This document shows, piece by piece, positions 7,983 to 16,972 of a stretch of 52,362 bases of DNA. The notes beneath the pieces were generated by a model that was not told the origin of the DNA, did not search any database, and saw only the letters and a program-made list of their open reading frames with translations. A program made the position numbers and the translations under genes. The first letter of the stretch is position 1. Every line of letters begins with the position of its first letter. The stretch is from contig JAIDSL010000142.1 of the NCBI GenBank assembly GCA_029061255.1, positions 1 to 52,362 of the forward strand. The letters run 5' to 3'. Source of the stretch: Muribaculaceae bacterium (GTDB lineage: Bacteria > Bacteroidota > Bacteroidia > Bacteroidales > Muribaculaceae).

Positions 7983-8661
7983 AATTCTTTTTGTGGAAGA
8001 TGAGGCTGACCTCTCATTGATTGTCGCCGACACTCTGAGCGACCAGGGATATGAGGTAGAGACCGCAGTAGACGGCATCGACGGACTTTATAAATTCAAG
8101 ACCGGAGAATACAATATAGTTGTGGCGGACGTGATGATGCCGAGGATGGATGGCTTCTCGATGGCACGTGAGATACGAAAAATATCTTCGACGATACCAT
8201 TGCTTTTCCTTACGGCCAAAAGCACTGTTGAAGACGTGGAGGAAGGATTCGAGATCGGAGCCAACGATTATCTCAAGAAACCATTTGAACTACGAGAACT
8301 CATCGTCAGGATAAAGGCTTTGCTGCGCTACAACAAATACAACCGGAATGAAAACGAATCCATACGAATAGGAGAATATACCTTCTGTATACCTACCCAG
8401 ACCCTTATACTCCGTGGGAAGGATACTCTGCTCTCACATTTCGAGGCAAGAATACTTGAGTTACTGGCACTCAACATCGGAAAGACAGTAGATGCTTCCG
8501 AACTTATGATGGCGGTCTGGCAACGTGACGATCCAAGCAACCGCAATTCCCTTCACGGATACATCCATAAGCTCCGTCGTGTTCTTCGCCATGATCCGGC
8601 CATCTCCATCATCAACCAACGAGGCTTCGGCTACATGCTCGCCATAAATATTGCTCATTGA
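7972..8661 (+). CDS. OmpR-family response regulator
   Basis: A DNA-binding regulator phosphorylated by the kinase encoded upstream. The receiver domain (1 to about 118) has the acidic pair VEDEAD, the phospho-acceptor Asp53 in ADVMMPRMDG, the Thr in FLTAKS and the conserved Lys in YLKKPF. The C-terminal winged helix (about 130-226) ends with the typical LHGYIHKLRRVL and RGFGYML segments. Its start overlaps the end of the kinase gene (ATGGGAAATAG), so the two are coupled. The 18-bp direct repeats upstream of the kinase are a plausible autoregulatory site. Confidence 0.96.
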   Translation: MGNRILFVEDEADLSLIVADTLSDQGYEVETAVDGIDGLYKFKTGEYNIVVADVMMPRMDGFSMAREIRKISSTIPLLFLTAKSTVEDVEEGFEIGANDYLKKPFELRELIVRIKALLRYNKYNRNENESIRIGEYTFCIPTQTLILRGKDTLLSHFEARILELLALNIGKTVDASELMMAVWQRDDPSNRNSLHGYIHKLRRVLRHDPAISIINQRGFGYMLAINIAH

Positions 8662-8773
8662 GTTTATAGTGAAAGTATCTCATTATTATTAAGAAAATAT
8701 ACTTTTAAGACAAGAAATAGAATCTATAAATTAAAATGTCTTTACGACCTCATATATTTCAAGAAAATTTCAT

Positions 8774-8781
8774 TAACTTTG
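8774..8781 (+). promoter_or_regulatory. -7 element of the M16 protease gene
   Basis: TAACTTTG matches TAnnTTTG and sits 17 bases before the ATG at 8799. It lies downstream of an in-frame ATG at 8736, which argues that translation starts at 8799 or 8805 and not earlier. Confidence 0.65.
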
Positions 8782-8798
8782 CATCTAAATCCAAATAC

Positions 8799-11717
8799 AT
8801 GTCTATGAGACCAAAACTTCGCTTACTTCTGTTAAGCGCCGCTCTTCTGATAGCGGCATCCGCACCCGCGGCGCGACAGTTTCAGACTGTCCCCAACGAT
8901 CCACTGGACACCAAGATGTACACCTTGCCCAACGGCCTGAAGATATTCATGACCGTCAATAAGGACGCACCCAGAATACAGACCTATGTGGCCGTGCGTG
9001 TCGGTGGCAAGAACGACCCGGCCGAGACTACCGGTCTCGCCCACTATTTCGAGCATCTGATGTTCAAGGGCACCGAGAAATTCGGCACTCAGGACTATGC
9101 CGCAGAAAAGCCCCTGCTCGACCGCATAGAGCAACTTTTCGAAATCTACAGGAACACTACCGATTCTGCTACTCGCGCTCAAATCTACCATGAGATTGAC
9201 TCAGTAAGCTATCAGGCATCACTGATAGCCATTCCTAACGAGTATGACAAACTTATGGCAGCAATCGGAGCGGACGGAACGAACGCATACACTTCCCAAG
9301 ACGTGACATGCTATGTGGAGGACATCCCCTCCAACCAGATAGAGAACTGGGCTAAAATACAGGCTGACCGCTTCGAGAATCCCGTGATCCGTGGATTCCA
9401 CACAGAACTCGAAACCATATATGAGGAGAAGAACATGTCGCTGACCAAAGACAACCGTAAGGTATTCGAGAAGATGCTCGCAACCCTCTATCCCAGCCAC
9501 CCTTACGGCTCACAGACTGTACTCGGCACGCAGGAACATCTTAAAAATCCTTCTATAACCAATGTCAAGAATTACCATAAGACCTGGTATGTGCCCAACA
9601 ATATGGCAATCTGCCTTTCCGGAGACTTTGATCCTGATGAAATAGTAGATATCATCGAAAAGTATTTCGGCCATCTGAAACCCAATCCGGTTCTCCCCGA
9701 ACTCAACTTCCCTGTAGACAATCCCATCACTACGCCAATCGATGTAGAAGTGCTCGGCAAGGAAGCTGAAAACATATATCTTGCATGGCGAACTCCAGCC
9801 ATCAAAAGCGAGGACATGCCAGCACTTGAAGTGGCAGTGGAAGTATTATCCAACGGCAAAACAGGACTCCTTGACGTAGATATCAATCTTCCACAGCTTA
9901 CTCTTGGCACCGGAGCCGGAATGTATGACCTTGCCGACCAAGGGGCATTTCTACTGATCGGGCAACCCAAACCGGGACAAACCCTCGATCAGGTCCACGA
10001 GCTGCTTACTGCAGAAATGGAGAAACTTCGGGCCGGAGAGTTTTCAGAGTCCTTGATACAAGCGATAGTCAACAATGATAAGCTGGCACAGCAGCGCGCA
10101 CTCGAGAGCAACGATAGCCGTGCCGACATGTATGTAAATGCTTTCGTCAACGGACAGGAGTGGAGTGATGTAGTGGAACGTATGAACAATCTCGACAAAG
10201 TGACAAAAGAGGATGTGGTACGCGTTGCCAACAAATACCTTGGACCGGAAAACTATGTAGCTATCTACAAGCGCCAAGGCGACGATCCCAACGAGCTCAA
10301 GATAGCCAAACCCTCACTGACCCCAATCGCGACAAACCGCGACGCGACAAGCGACTTCCTGACTGAGATACGCAACTCGAAAGTCGAACCTATCGAGCCT
10401 GTATTCGTCGACTTCGAGAAAGACCTTACAAGACTTGAGGCCAACAACGGAGTGGAAGTCCTCTACACGCCCAATACTTCCAACGATATTTTCCAGGTGA
10501 CTTATATTTTCGACTACGGCACCGACCAGGATCCACTCCTCGATGTAGCTTCCGACTATCTTGAGTTTCTTGGGACTCCTGAGAAAAGCGCACAGCAGAT
10601 TCAGGATGAACTCTATGCTCTCGCATGCAATTTCAGGCTCGTCACAGGCGGACGCCGCTCCTATATCGTGCTTTCAGGTCTTAACGAGAACATGCCGAAG
10701 GCTATGGCCCTCATGGAAGACCTTCTTGCCAACGCCGTAGCAGACAAAGAGGCTTATGACGCGCTCGTAGACCGAATCGCGCAGTCGGAAGAGAATGCAA
10801 AGACCAACCAAAGCCGCAATTTCGGCCGACTTACAACCTACATGATGCGCGGCGAGCACAACTCTGCCACAGACGCGCCGCATTCAAAAGAGCTGCGCGA
10901 TATGGATCCGCAGAAGTTGATAGATGCCATCAGAGACCTCAACTCAGTCGAACATCGAGTGATATACTACGGCGGTATGCAGCCTGATGACTTCATAGCC
11001 ACACTGAACGCCAACCACGGCAAGGGTGTGACGGCTCTCCGCTCCACCGTAAAGGAAGATAAGTATCCTCTTAAATCTACCGGGGAGACCATCGTCTTTG
11101 TAGCTCCATACCCTGCTAAGCAGCTCTACATGCGCATGTTCTCCAATAACGGCGAGAAATACGGATCGGTCAACGAACCACTCCGCCAGCTCTACAACGA
11201 ATATTTCGGCAGCTCCATGAATGCCATCGTCTTCCAGGAAATGCGTGAGAGCCGCTCTCTGGCCTATTCAGCCAACGCAGGCTATTACTCACCTTCCTAT
11301 CTTGACACACCCTACTACTACACATCGATGATCGCGACTCAGAACGACAAGATGGACGACGCCATCACTGCATTCAACGAGATCATCAACGATATGCCTG
11401 AGAGCCAGCGGGCGTTCGACCTCGCCAAGGAAGGACTTGATGCTCGTCTGCGCACAGACCGTATAATCAAGGACAACATCGCCTGGGCCTACATCAACGC
11501 TCAAGATATGGGCGATGACCATGACACACGCCGAGAGGTATTCGAGGCTCTGCCCACCCTGACACTCGACGACATTGTAAGGTTCCAGAAAGAAAACGTC
11601 AAGGGACGTACATACTACTATTGTATCCTCGGCGATGTTGAAGACCTTGACATGGATGTCCTGAAAAAGCTCGGCAAGGTTGTCGTCCTAACCCCTGAGC
11701 AGATATTTGGATATTGA
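8799..11717 (+). CDS. Secreted two-domain M16 zinc metalloprotease (pitrilysin family)
   Basis: It is likely a periplasmic peptidase. I start it at 8799 because the next residues form a signal peptide (RPKLRLLLLSAALLIAASAPA) and the promoter element lies just before; an in-frame ATG 63 bases upstream precedes that promoter. The inverted zinc motif HYFEH is at 82-86, and the third ligand is probably the first Glu of ETIYEEKN. Between them is an insertion of about 60 residues compared with minimal M16 proteins. The second half (from about residue 500) is the inactive M16 domain, with the SRSLAYSANAGY substrate-binding region. It is 972 residues from this start. It is monocistronic, with a strong hairpin after the stop. 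Confidence 0.93.
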   Translation: MSMRPKLRLLLLSAALLIAASAPAARQFQTVPNDPLDTKMYTLPNGLKIFMTVNKDAPRIQTYVAVRVGGKNDPAETTGLAHYFEHLMFKGTEKFGTQDYAAEKPLLDRIEQLFEIYRNTTDSATRAQIYHEIDSVSYQASLIAIPNEYDKLMAAIGADGTNAYTSQDVTCYVEDIPSNQIENWAKIQADRFENPVIRGFHTELETIYEEKNMSLTKDNRKVFEKMLATLYPSHPYGSQTVLGTQEHLKNPSITNVKNYHKTWYVPNNMAICLSGDFDPDEIVDIIEKYFGHLKPNPVLPELNFPVDNPITTPIDVEVLGKEAENIYLAWRTPAIKSEDMPALEVAVEVLSNGKTGLLDVDINLPQLTLGTGAGMYDLADQGAFLLIGQPKPGQTLDQVHELLTAEMEKLRAGEFSESLIQAIVNNDKLAQQRALESNDSRADMYVNAFVNGQEWSDVVERMNNLDKVTKEDVVRVANKYLGPENYVAIYKRQGDDPNELKIAKPSLTPIATNRDATSDFLTEIRNSKVEPIEPVFVDFEKDLTRLEANNGVEVLYTPNTSNDIFQVTYIFDYGTDQDPLLDVASDYLEFLGTPEKSAQQIQDELYALACNFRLVTGGRRSYIVLSGLNENMPKAMALMEDLLANAVADKEAYDALVDRIAQSEENAKTNQSRNFGRLTTYMMRGEHNSATDAPHSKELRDMDPQKLIDAIRDLNSVEHRVIYYGGMQPDDFIATLNANHGKGVTALRSTVKEDKYPLKSTGETIVFVAPYPAKQLYMRMFSNNGEKYGSVNEPLRQLYNEYFGSSMNAIVFQEMRESRSLAYSANAGYYSPSYLDTPYYYTSMIATQNDKMDDAITAFNEIINDMPESQRAFDLAKEGLDARLRTDRIIKDNIAWAYINAQDMGDDHDTRREVFEALPTLTLDDIVRFQKENVKGRTYYYCILGDVEDLDMDVLKKLGKVVVLTPEQIFGY

Positions 11718-11742
11718 TCATCCCACATTACAAAACTGCCAC

Positions 11743-11774
11743 GAAACGCCGCATTCACATGAATGCGGCGTTTC
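11743..11774 (+). terminator. Hairpin after the M16 protease gene
   Basis: GAAACGCCGCATTC and its exact complement form a 14-bp stem around ACAT, ending in TTTC with a weak T-run (TTTCTTATAA). It probably ends or protects the protease transcript. Confidence 0.75.
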
Positions 11775-11846
11775 TTATAATCACATATCCTCATCAGTCA
11801 TACACACGATTTTAAAAGAAAATTTCATAATCTCAGTATTTTTTAC

Positions 11847-11854
11847 TAATTTTG
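11847..11854 (+). promoter_or_regulatory. -7 element of the exopolysaccharide locus
   Basis: TAATTTTG, about 220 bases upstream of the first gene (the Wzy-like polymerase). It implies a long untranslated leader starting near 11860. Confidence 0.65.
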
Positions 11855-11859
11855 CATTC

Positions 11860-12073
11860 AATTAGTTATTTTCCTTTTCCCATTTCAAGAATTCTTAGAA
11901 GTGGGAAGAAAGAATATTACATGAACACAAAGTCTTTTTCAGCAGACTTTTAAGTATAACTATCTAAGTAATATCCACATATATTTTAGCAAGGGTATCA
12001 ATCCGTCGAATGTACACAAGCATTCGGCAAGCATATCTTATGCTTCTACCTTTACGAAAAAAACGTCGACATC
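11860..12073 (+). promoter_or_regulatory. Long structured 5' leader of the exopolysaccharide locus
   Basis: No gene is seen in this stretch. It holds four hairpins: 11877-11907 (10-bp lower stem with an inner 3-bp stem), 11929-11950 (7-bp stem), 12005-12028 (8-bp stem, GTCGAATG/CATTCGGC) and 12029-12045 (6-bp stem). The last is followed by TCTACCTTTAC, GAAAAAAAC and CGAC before the ATG. The same blocks (TCTACTTTTAC, GAAAAAAAC, CGAC) precede the sugar dehydrogenase gene at 22465. Antitermination or translational control is plausible but unproven. Confidence 0.5.
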
Positions 12074-13237
12074 ATGTGGAATATCTTTAAACTGACTAAC
12101 TTTGCATGGCTGTTGATCTCAACCTATTGTTGGGTAACAGCTCCTTTTAACCAAGGGCCGTTCCTGATTGTGATCAACATACTGATGGTCATATGCTTGA
12201 GTCTATTGCCAATCAAGATCCGGCTCGATGCCCGGTTAGGAAGGATCGCGGCCGTCATTACCCTGATCACTCTATGGTATATCTGGATAGACGGTGCTAT
12301 AATGGGAGTCATAACACTCCTCATGTATCTTCCGGTGCTCTATCTGCTACAGCTACCCTTCGAGTATAAAAAGGACCTTCTGGAATTCACCACCAAATGG
12401 TATGCGATCATTATGATCCCGGCGCTTCTCATGTATTGGCTCTCGATCTTCATTACAGTCCCTTCCATAGGAATGTTCTTGCAGCCTGGATATAAGCCGT
12501 TTATCAACCATATATTCTATATCGAGAGCACAATCGACTACGGCACCCTCGTCCGCTTCAACGCCTTCTTCATTGAGCCGGGTCATCAGGCCCTGCTGAG
12601 TACCTTTATTATGATTGCCAACCGATACAGATTCAAGGAATGCCCTTGGCTGTGGGTGCTTGTAGCAGCGGTGCTCTTCTCCTTTTCACTCGCAGGATAT
12701 CTGCTGGCTATAGTAGGCTATGTATTGCTAAAAGTCAACACCATACTCAAGGCCGTCATAATAGGCACGATTGGAGCCGCCATATTTGGATTTGCAAGCA
12801 ACTGGGCAGGTGGCAACAATGCGATGAACGAACTCATCATACGCAGACTTGAGCAAGACGACAGTAAGGGAATAAAGGGCAACAACCGATTCAACGACAA
12901 TACAGACTACACTTACAAAAGAGCCGAGAGATACGGCGACCTCTGGACAGGAGTGAAAGACAAGACCAACATGGAGCTTATCGATGGAGCCGGATTCAAG
13001 ATATACATAATCAACTATGGCATCATCGGCATCATACTCTCGCTTCTGCTCTATCTCTCCATTATACCGGAGCAACCGGACCGCAGGTATACCGTGGCTT
13101 TTTTTATTGTAATCTGTCTTTGCTTCATACAGCGGTCATATCCGGCATGGTATTCGTGGCTGTTTCCATACATAGTCGGGCTATACGTGGAGAAAGGAAG
13201 GAAGTCGATTCAACATAAGCAAGCAGAACCAGACTGA
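12074..13237 (+). CDS. Wzy-like polysaccharide polymerase (membrane protein)
   Basis: A hydrophobic protein with about ten predicted membrane helices and one larger hydrophilic loop (about residues 250-300, NNRFNDNTDYTYKRAERYGD), as in O-antigen polymerases and ligases. Such proteins join lipid-linked repeat units on the outer face of the inner membrane. Wzy proteins share little sequence, so the call rests on topology and on context: it is followed with 1-base overlap by a flippase gene and then by glycosyltransferases. An O-antigen ligase is the main alternative. It is the first gene behind the long leader. Confidence 0.75.
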   Translation: MWNIFKLTNFAWLLISTYCWVTAPFNQGPFLIVINILMVICLSLLPIKIRLDARLGRIAAVITLITLWYIWIDGAIMGVITLLMYLPVLYLLQLPFEYKKDLLEFTTKWYAIIMIPALLMYWLSIFITVPSIGMFLQPGYKPFINHIFYIESTIDYGTLVRFNAFFIEPGHQALLSTFIMIANRYRFKECPWLWVLVAAVLFSFSLAGYLLAIVGYVLLKVNTILKAVIIGTIGAAIFGFASNWAGGNNAMNELIIRRLEQDDSKGIKGNNRFNDNTDYTYKRAERYGDLWTGVKDKTNMELIDGAGFKIYIINYGIIGIILSLLLYLSIIPEQPDRRYTVAFFIVICLCFIQRSYPAWYSWLFPYIVGLYVEKGRKSIQHKQAEPD

Positions 13238-14763
13238 TGTCGAAGGAAGACAACAAGAGGATAGCGAAAAATACGTTCTTCCTTTATGTCAGGATGATCC
13301 TTACCATTGCTGTTAACTTTTATGCGATAAGGGTCATATGGAAGGTGCTCGGAGTCGATGACTACGGCATCTACGGACTTGTGGGAGGAATCGTGGCGAC
13401 GTTTGCCTTCATCAACAACGCTATGGTGGCCTCTTCGCAGAGGTTTATCTCGTTTGAGCTCGGGCGAGGGAACACGGAAAGGCTCAATAAGGTCTTTTGT
13501 CTGTCAGTCACCGTCCACTTCATGCTTGCCTTGGCTATCACCGTGCTGGCGGAAACCGGAGGCCTATGGCTGCTGAACGAGCGGCTCAACATACAGCAGG
13601 ACAGAATGTATGCCGCCAACTGGGTGTTCCAGTGTTCGGTACTGGCTTTTGCGGTCAACGTCATCAGCGTCCCATACAACGCCTGTATCGTGGCTCACGA
13701 GCATATGAAGGCCTATGGCTATTTCGGAATCCTGGAAGTGCTCCTGAAACTTGCCATCGTGTTTCTGCTGATTATACTGCCTTTTGACAAGCTCATCACT
13801 TACTCTCTACTGATACTTGGGGTTACCGGAATAATGAGAATCATATACGGAGTCTATTGCAGGAAGCACTTCCCGGAGGCAAGATACAGATTTGTCACAG
13901 ACCATCACTTGATGCGCGACATGTTTTCCTTCGCTGGATGGAGTTTCGTCGGCAATCTCGGCTTCTCGGTAAGAGACCAGGGACTAAATATAGTGCTCAA
14001 CCTTTTATTTAATACCGCCTTAAACGCAGTCAGAACAATTTCTATGCAGATAGGAGGGACCATCAGCGGCTTCGCCCAAAATTTCCAGATGGCCATTAAT
14101 CCCCAGATTACTAAGCGATATGCTTCTGGAGAGATCGGGCCGATGATGAATCTCGTATTCGCAGGATGCCGATACTCCGTAATTCTGATGATGATGGTGG
14201 TGGTGCCGTTTCTTTTCGCCACTGAGCAAGTGCTCCGTCTATGGCTCGACGATGTGGCTCCATATACCGTTGGGTTTACACGACTGGTCCTGGTCATGCT
14301 ACTCATAGAGGCCATGGGGAATTCTGTGACCACAGCCTTGCAGGCTACCGGACGTATAAAATGGTTTCAAATCATAGTGTCGGTGATTATGGTGGCAAAC
14401 ATCCCAATCGCATGGATATGGATGAAGCTTGACACTGACCCATATGTGATCTATTATGTATCTATCCTGACTGCAGTAGCAGCCCTTCTGGCCCGGCTGG
14501 TCTTACTGAAAAGGGATGTTGGATTCAGGGCAAGTGAATTCTTTTACAGAGTGCTTGTGAGAACTGCGCTGACACTGATCCTTTCCTGCGTAGCGGTGTA
14601 CTGGATACGATCGATCTTTCCGCAATCATTCTGGGGGCTCGTGCTCTTCGCCATCATGTCGGTGGGCACTATGGCGTTGATTTCCTTCTTAGTGGGAATC
14701 AACTCGGGAGAAAGGAAAATAGTCATCAGCTATATCAAAAACCACACGGGACGTCATTCCTGA
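13237..14763 (+). CDS. Wzx-type polysaccharide flippase (MOP superfamily)
   Basis: It would move the undecaprenyl-linked repeat unit across the inner membrane. There are 12-14 predicted helices over 508 residues. The N-terminal segment (IAKNTFFLYVRMILTIAV, then RVIWKVLGVDDYGIYGLVGG) is typical of Bacteroidota lipopolysaccharide/oligosaccharide flippases. The start ATG overlaps the polymerase stop by one base (TGATG), showing translational coupling. The next gene follows after 16 bases. Confidence 0.9.
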   Translation: MSKEDNKRIAKNTFFLYVRMILTIAVNFYAIRVIWKVLGVDDYGIYGLVGGIVATFAFINNAMVASSQRFISFELGRGNTERLNKVFCLSVTVHFMLALAITVLAETGGLWLLNERLNIQQDRMYAANWVFQCSVLAFAVNVISVPYNACIVAHEHMKAYGYFGILEVLLKLAIVFLLIILPFDKLITYSLLILGVTGIMRIIYGVYCRKHFPEARYRFVTDHHLMRDMFSFAGWSFVGNLGFSVRDQGLNIVLNLLFNTALNAVRTISMQIGGTISGFAQNFQMAINPQITKRYASGEIGPMMNLVFAGCRYSVILMMMVVVPFLFATEQVLRLWLDDVAPYTVGFTRLVLVMLLIEAMGNSVTTALQATGRIKWFQIIVSVIMVANIPIAWIWMKLDTDPYVIYYVSILTAVAALLARLVLLKRDVGFRASEFFYRVLVRTALTLILSCVAVYWIRSIFPQSFWGLVLFAIMSVGTMALISFLVGINSGERKIVISYIKNHTGRHS

Positions 14764-14779
14764 CTCTGCTGCAATCTTT

Positions 14780-15997
14780 ATGAATATCGCAATTATATCC
14801 GTATTCAATGTAAGCCTATTGGAAGGATTCGTCTATCCAGAATATAGGGAAAGAATACGCAGACTTAACTCCAACTTCACCCCTGCTGTGGCAGCACTGA
14901 CTCTCGAACTGCTCCGCAAAGGAGAAAATATAGTCGTCTTCACCTTGGATGAGAAAGCCGAAGGCGTGGAAGAATTTCATGGTGAAAGGGTGTCAGTCTA
15001 CGTAGCTCCCGCTATTCCCCGGATTAAAAAGCTACTTACCTGTGGAATGAGCACAACGTTGGAGATAAGGAAATTATTCAAACTTCACAAAGCCAAGATC
15101 GACGTGGTCTCTGCCCATTGGACTCGAGACTATGCCATTGCTGCAAAGGCTTTCATCGGAAAATCACCGGTATTCGTCACTGTCCGAGACATACTTCCCT
15201 ATATCCTTACACAGATAAAGACAAACCGTCTCCGCTGGCGATGGATATGGCTTCAGAACGAATATGTACTCCGCACCCAGGGATACCGGTATATCGCCAA
15301 CTCTGCCTATACAGCCCACGAAGTGGAAAGATACTGGGGCCACCGGATTCCGGTAGTGCCAAATTCCGTAGACATGGCAGGAAACCCCGTGGAATCTTGC
15401 CCAAAGCCACCCAGCAACGACAGAGACTTTTTTGTCACGTCTATATCCCTCAGCAATTTCAGCGACAAAAGAAAGAACATCGGCACTCTCCTGAAAGCAT
15501 TTTCAATATTCAGGAAGACATACCCCAAGGCAGTTCTTAATCTTGTAGGACCTTATTTCACGGAAGACAATCCTCAGGCGAAAGACTACAGAAGCAATGA
15601 CCTTATGGAAGGAGTAAGGCTTATGGGCCGGAGATCACCTGAGCAACTAAAGCAGATACTTTCTGAATCTACAATGATGGTGCATCCTTCCCATGAAGAG
15701 ACTTTCGGCAACACACTCATCGAGGCTCTCGCATGCGGAGTTCCGGTAGTCGCCGGCATCAATTCAGGTGCCGTGCCATGGGTGCTTGAACACGGTAGAC
15801 TCGGCTACCTCTGCGACGTGTCTTCGGCCAACACCATAGCTGATACAATGCTCCACGTCGCAGGGAATTACGAAGAGGCTGTAACGAAGGCTGAGTTGGG
15901 GAAACAAACATGCCGCACTACCTATAGCTTAAGCAATGTGGCGGATGAATACTTGAGAATCTTCCAGAAAAGCCTCACTGGGACTGTTGAATCCTAA
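14780..15997 (+). CDS. Glycosyltransferase family 4
   Basis: A GT-B fold transferase adding a sugar to the lipid-linked repeat unit at the inner face of the membrane. The C-terminal half carries the family signature HPSHEETFGNTLIEALACGVPVV, an EX7E-type nucleotide-sugar binding motif, followed by the usual glycine-rich AGINSGAVPWVL. The N-terminal half is less conserved, as expected for acceptor binding. The donor sugar cannot be deduced. It lies in the operon between the flippase and an unusual transferase-like gene. Confidence 0.9.
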   Translation: MNIAIISVFNVSLLEGFVYPEYRERIRRLNSNFTPAVAALTLELLRKGENIVVFTLDEKAEGVEEFHGERVSVYVAPAIPRIKKLLTCGMSTTLEIRKLFKLHKAKIDVVSAHWTRDYAIAAKAFIGKSPVFVTVRDILPYILTQIKTNRLRWRWIWLQNEYVLRTQGYRYIANSAYTAHEVERYWGHRIPVVPNSVDMAGNPVESCPKPPSNDRDFFVTSISLSNFSDKRKNIGTLLKAFSIFRKTYPKAVLNLVGPYFTEDNPQAKDYRSNDLMEGVRLMGRRSPEQLKQILSESTMMVHPSHEETFGNTLIEALACGVPVVAGINSGAVPWVLEHGRLGYLCDVSSANTIADTMLHVAGNYEEAVTKAELGKQTCRTTYSLSNVADEYLRIFQKSLTGTVES

Positions 15998-16015
15998 ACT
16001 TCACATCACACTCCG

Positions 16016-16906
16016 ATGTACGACAACAAAACCGTAACCCTGATAAACTGTTGCGACGAAAAGTTCGAAGCCATAAGAAAAGTCTGCAGCTCATCATCCT
16101 TGAAGGTTGGAAAGGCCGATAGTGTCATCGAATACAATCCTGCTATGATGGACAATGACTTCAAGCAAAGGAATAAAGACCTGCTAAGCATTCCGCGCGG
16201 CGCAGGTCTCTGGATATGGAAACCATATTTCATACTACAGACGCTCGAAAGCATTCCGGAAGGTCACTATCTGATTTATCTTGACGCAGGTGTGGTGGTC
16301 GTAAATGAGTTCCGGCATCTCATTTCGGCAATGGAAGCATCCGGACAGGACATCATGGTCTTCGAGCTTCCTCTTCTTGCAGAGGAATGGACCAAAGGAG
16401 AAATATTCTCGACTATAGCCAAAGATATTGAAGACAGTGTCAATCAAATTCTTGCAGGATATATCGTGATGAAAAACACTCCGTTTGTTAGAGGTCTTAT
16501 TCAGGAATGGTTGCGCTACATGCAGGACCCAGTCTGCATTCTTCCACATAATGTCACAGATCATCCTAATCACAAAAACTTCGTCGAGAACAGAGATGAC
16601 CAGTCGGTTTTCACCCTCGTATGCCGTATACACGGAATCAAACCTTTTCGTGACCCATCCCAATTCGGAAGATACCCGTTTAAATACGCATGGTATCCCG
16701 GAATCAGCCAAAAATTTAAACGATACTCATTCCGTCCGCACAAATACCCCAATTCCCCTTATCCACAGATACTTGTATCCACAAGAAGCGAGAATCCGAA
16801 GAAAAAATTGAGAAAGGAGAGGATAATAAGATTCCTCGACTCGCTCGGTATATACAGACCTCTTTACATGAGGCTGCTCAAGCCATATCTTGACGTTGTG
16901 GAATAA
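16016..16906 (+). CDS. Putative GT-A-like glycosyltransferase of unclear family
   Basis: It is not assigned to a well-characterised family. Visible features are RGAGLWIWKPYFI near residue 61, YLIYLDAGVVVV near 85 (possibly a DxD-like metal site with only one Asp), and a late RDDQSVFTLVCRIHGI segment. The combination resembles transferases of capsular loci that use a small-molecule sugar donor. There is no signal peptide or membrane helix, so it is cytoplasmic. Its position between two glycosyltransferases supports a role in building the repeat unit. A non-catalytic modifier is possible. Confidence 0.6.
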   Translation: MYDNKTVTLINCCDEKFEAIRKVCSSSSLKVGKADSVIEYNPAMMDNDFKQRNKDLLSIPRGAGLWIWKPYFILQTLESIPEGHYLIYLDAGVVVVNEFRHLISAMEASGQDIMVFELPLLAEEWTKGEIFSTIAKDIEDSVNQILAGYIVMKNTPFVRGLIQEWLRYMQDPVCILPHNVTDHPNHKNFVENRDDQSVFTLVCRIHGIKPFRDPSQFGRYPFKYAWYPGISQKFKRYSFRPHKYPNSPYPQILVSTRSENPKKKLRKERIIRFLDSLGIYRPLYMRLLKPYLDVVE

Positions 16907-16934
16907 TTTTCCAGTCATTCATACAATAAAAAGG

Positions 16935-16964
16935 GTTGTTCCTACATTATTAAATAGGAACAAC
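16935..16964 (+). other. 10-bp hairpin between two glycosyltransferase genes
   Basis: GTTGTTCCTA and TAGGAACAAC are perfect complements around a 10-base AT-rich loop. The stem ends 8 bases before the next ATG and has no T-run. It could hide the start site of the DUF1972 gene, be an mRNA processing site, or be incidental. Confidence 0.55.
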
Positions 16965-16972
16965 TGACGGAA

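Noticed and set aside
11718..12073. Small coding gene in the 356-base gap before the exopolysaccharide locus
   Set aside because: No frame with start, plausible composition and motif is seen; hairpins and a promoter explain the region.
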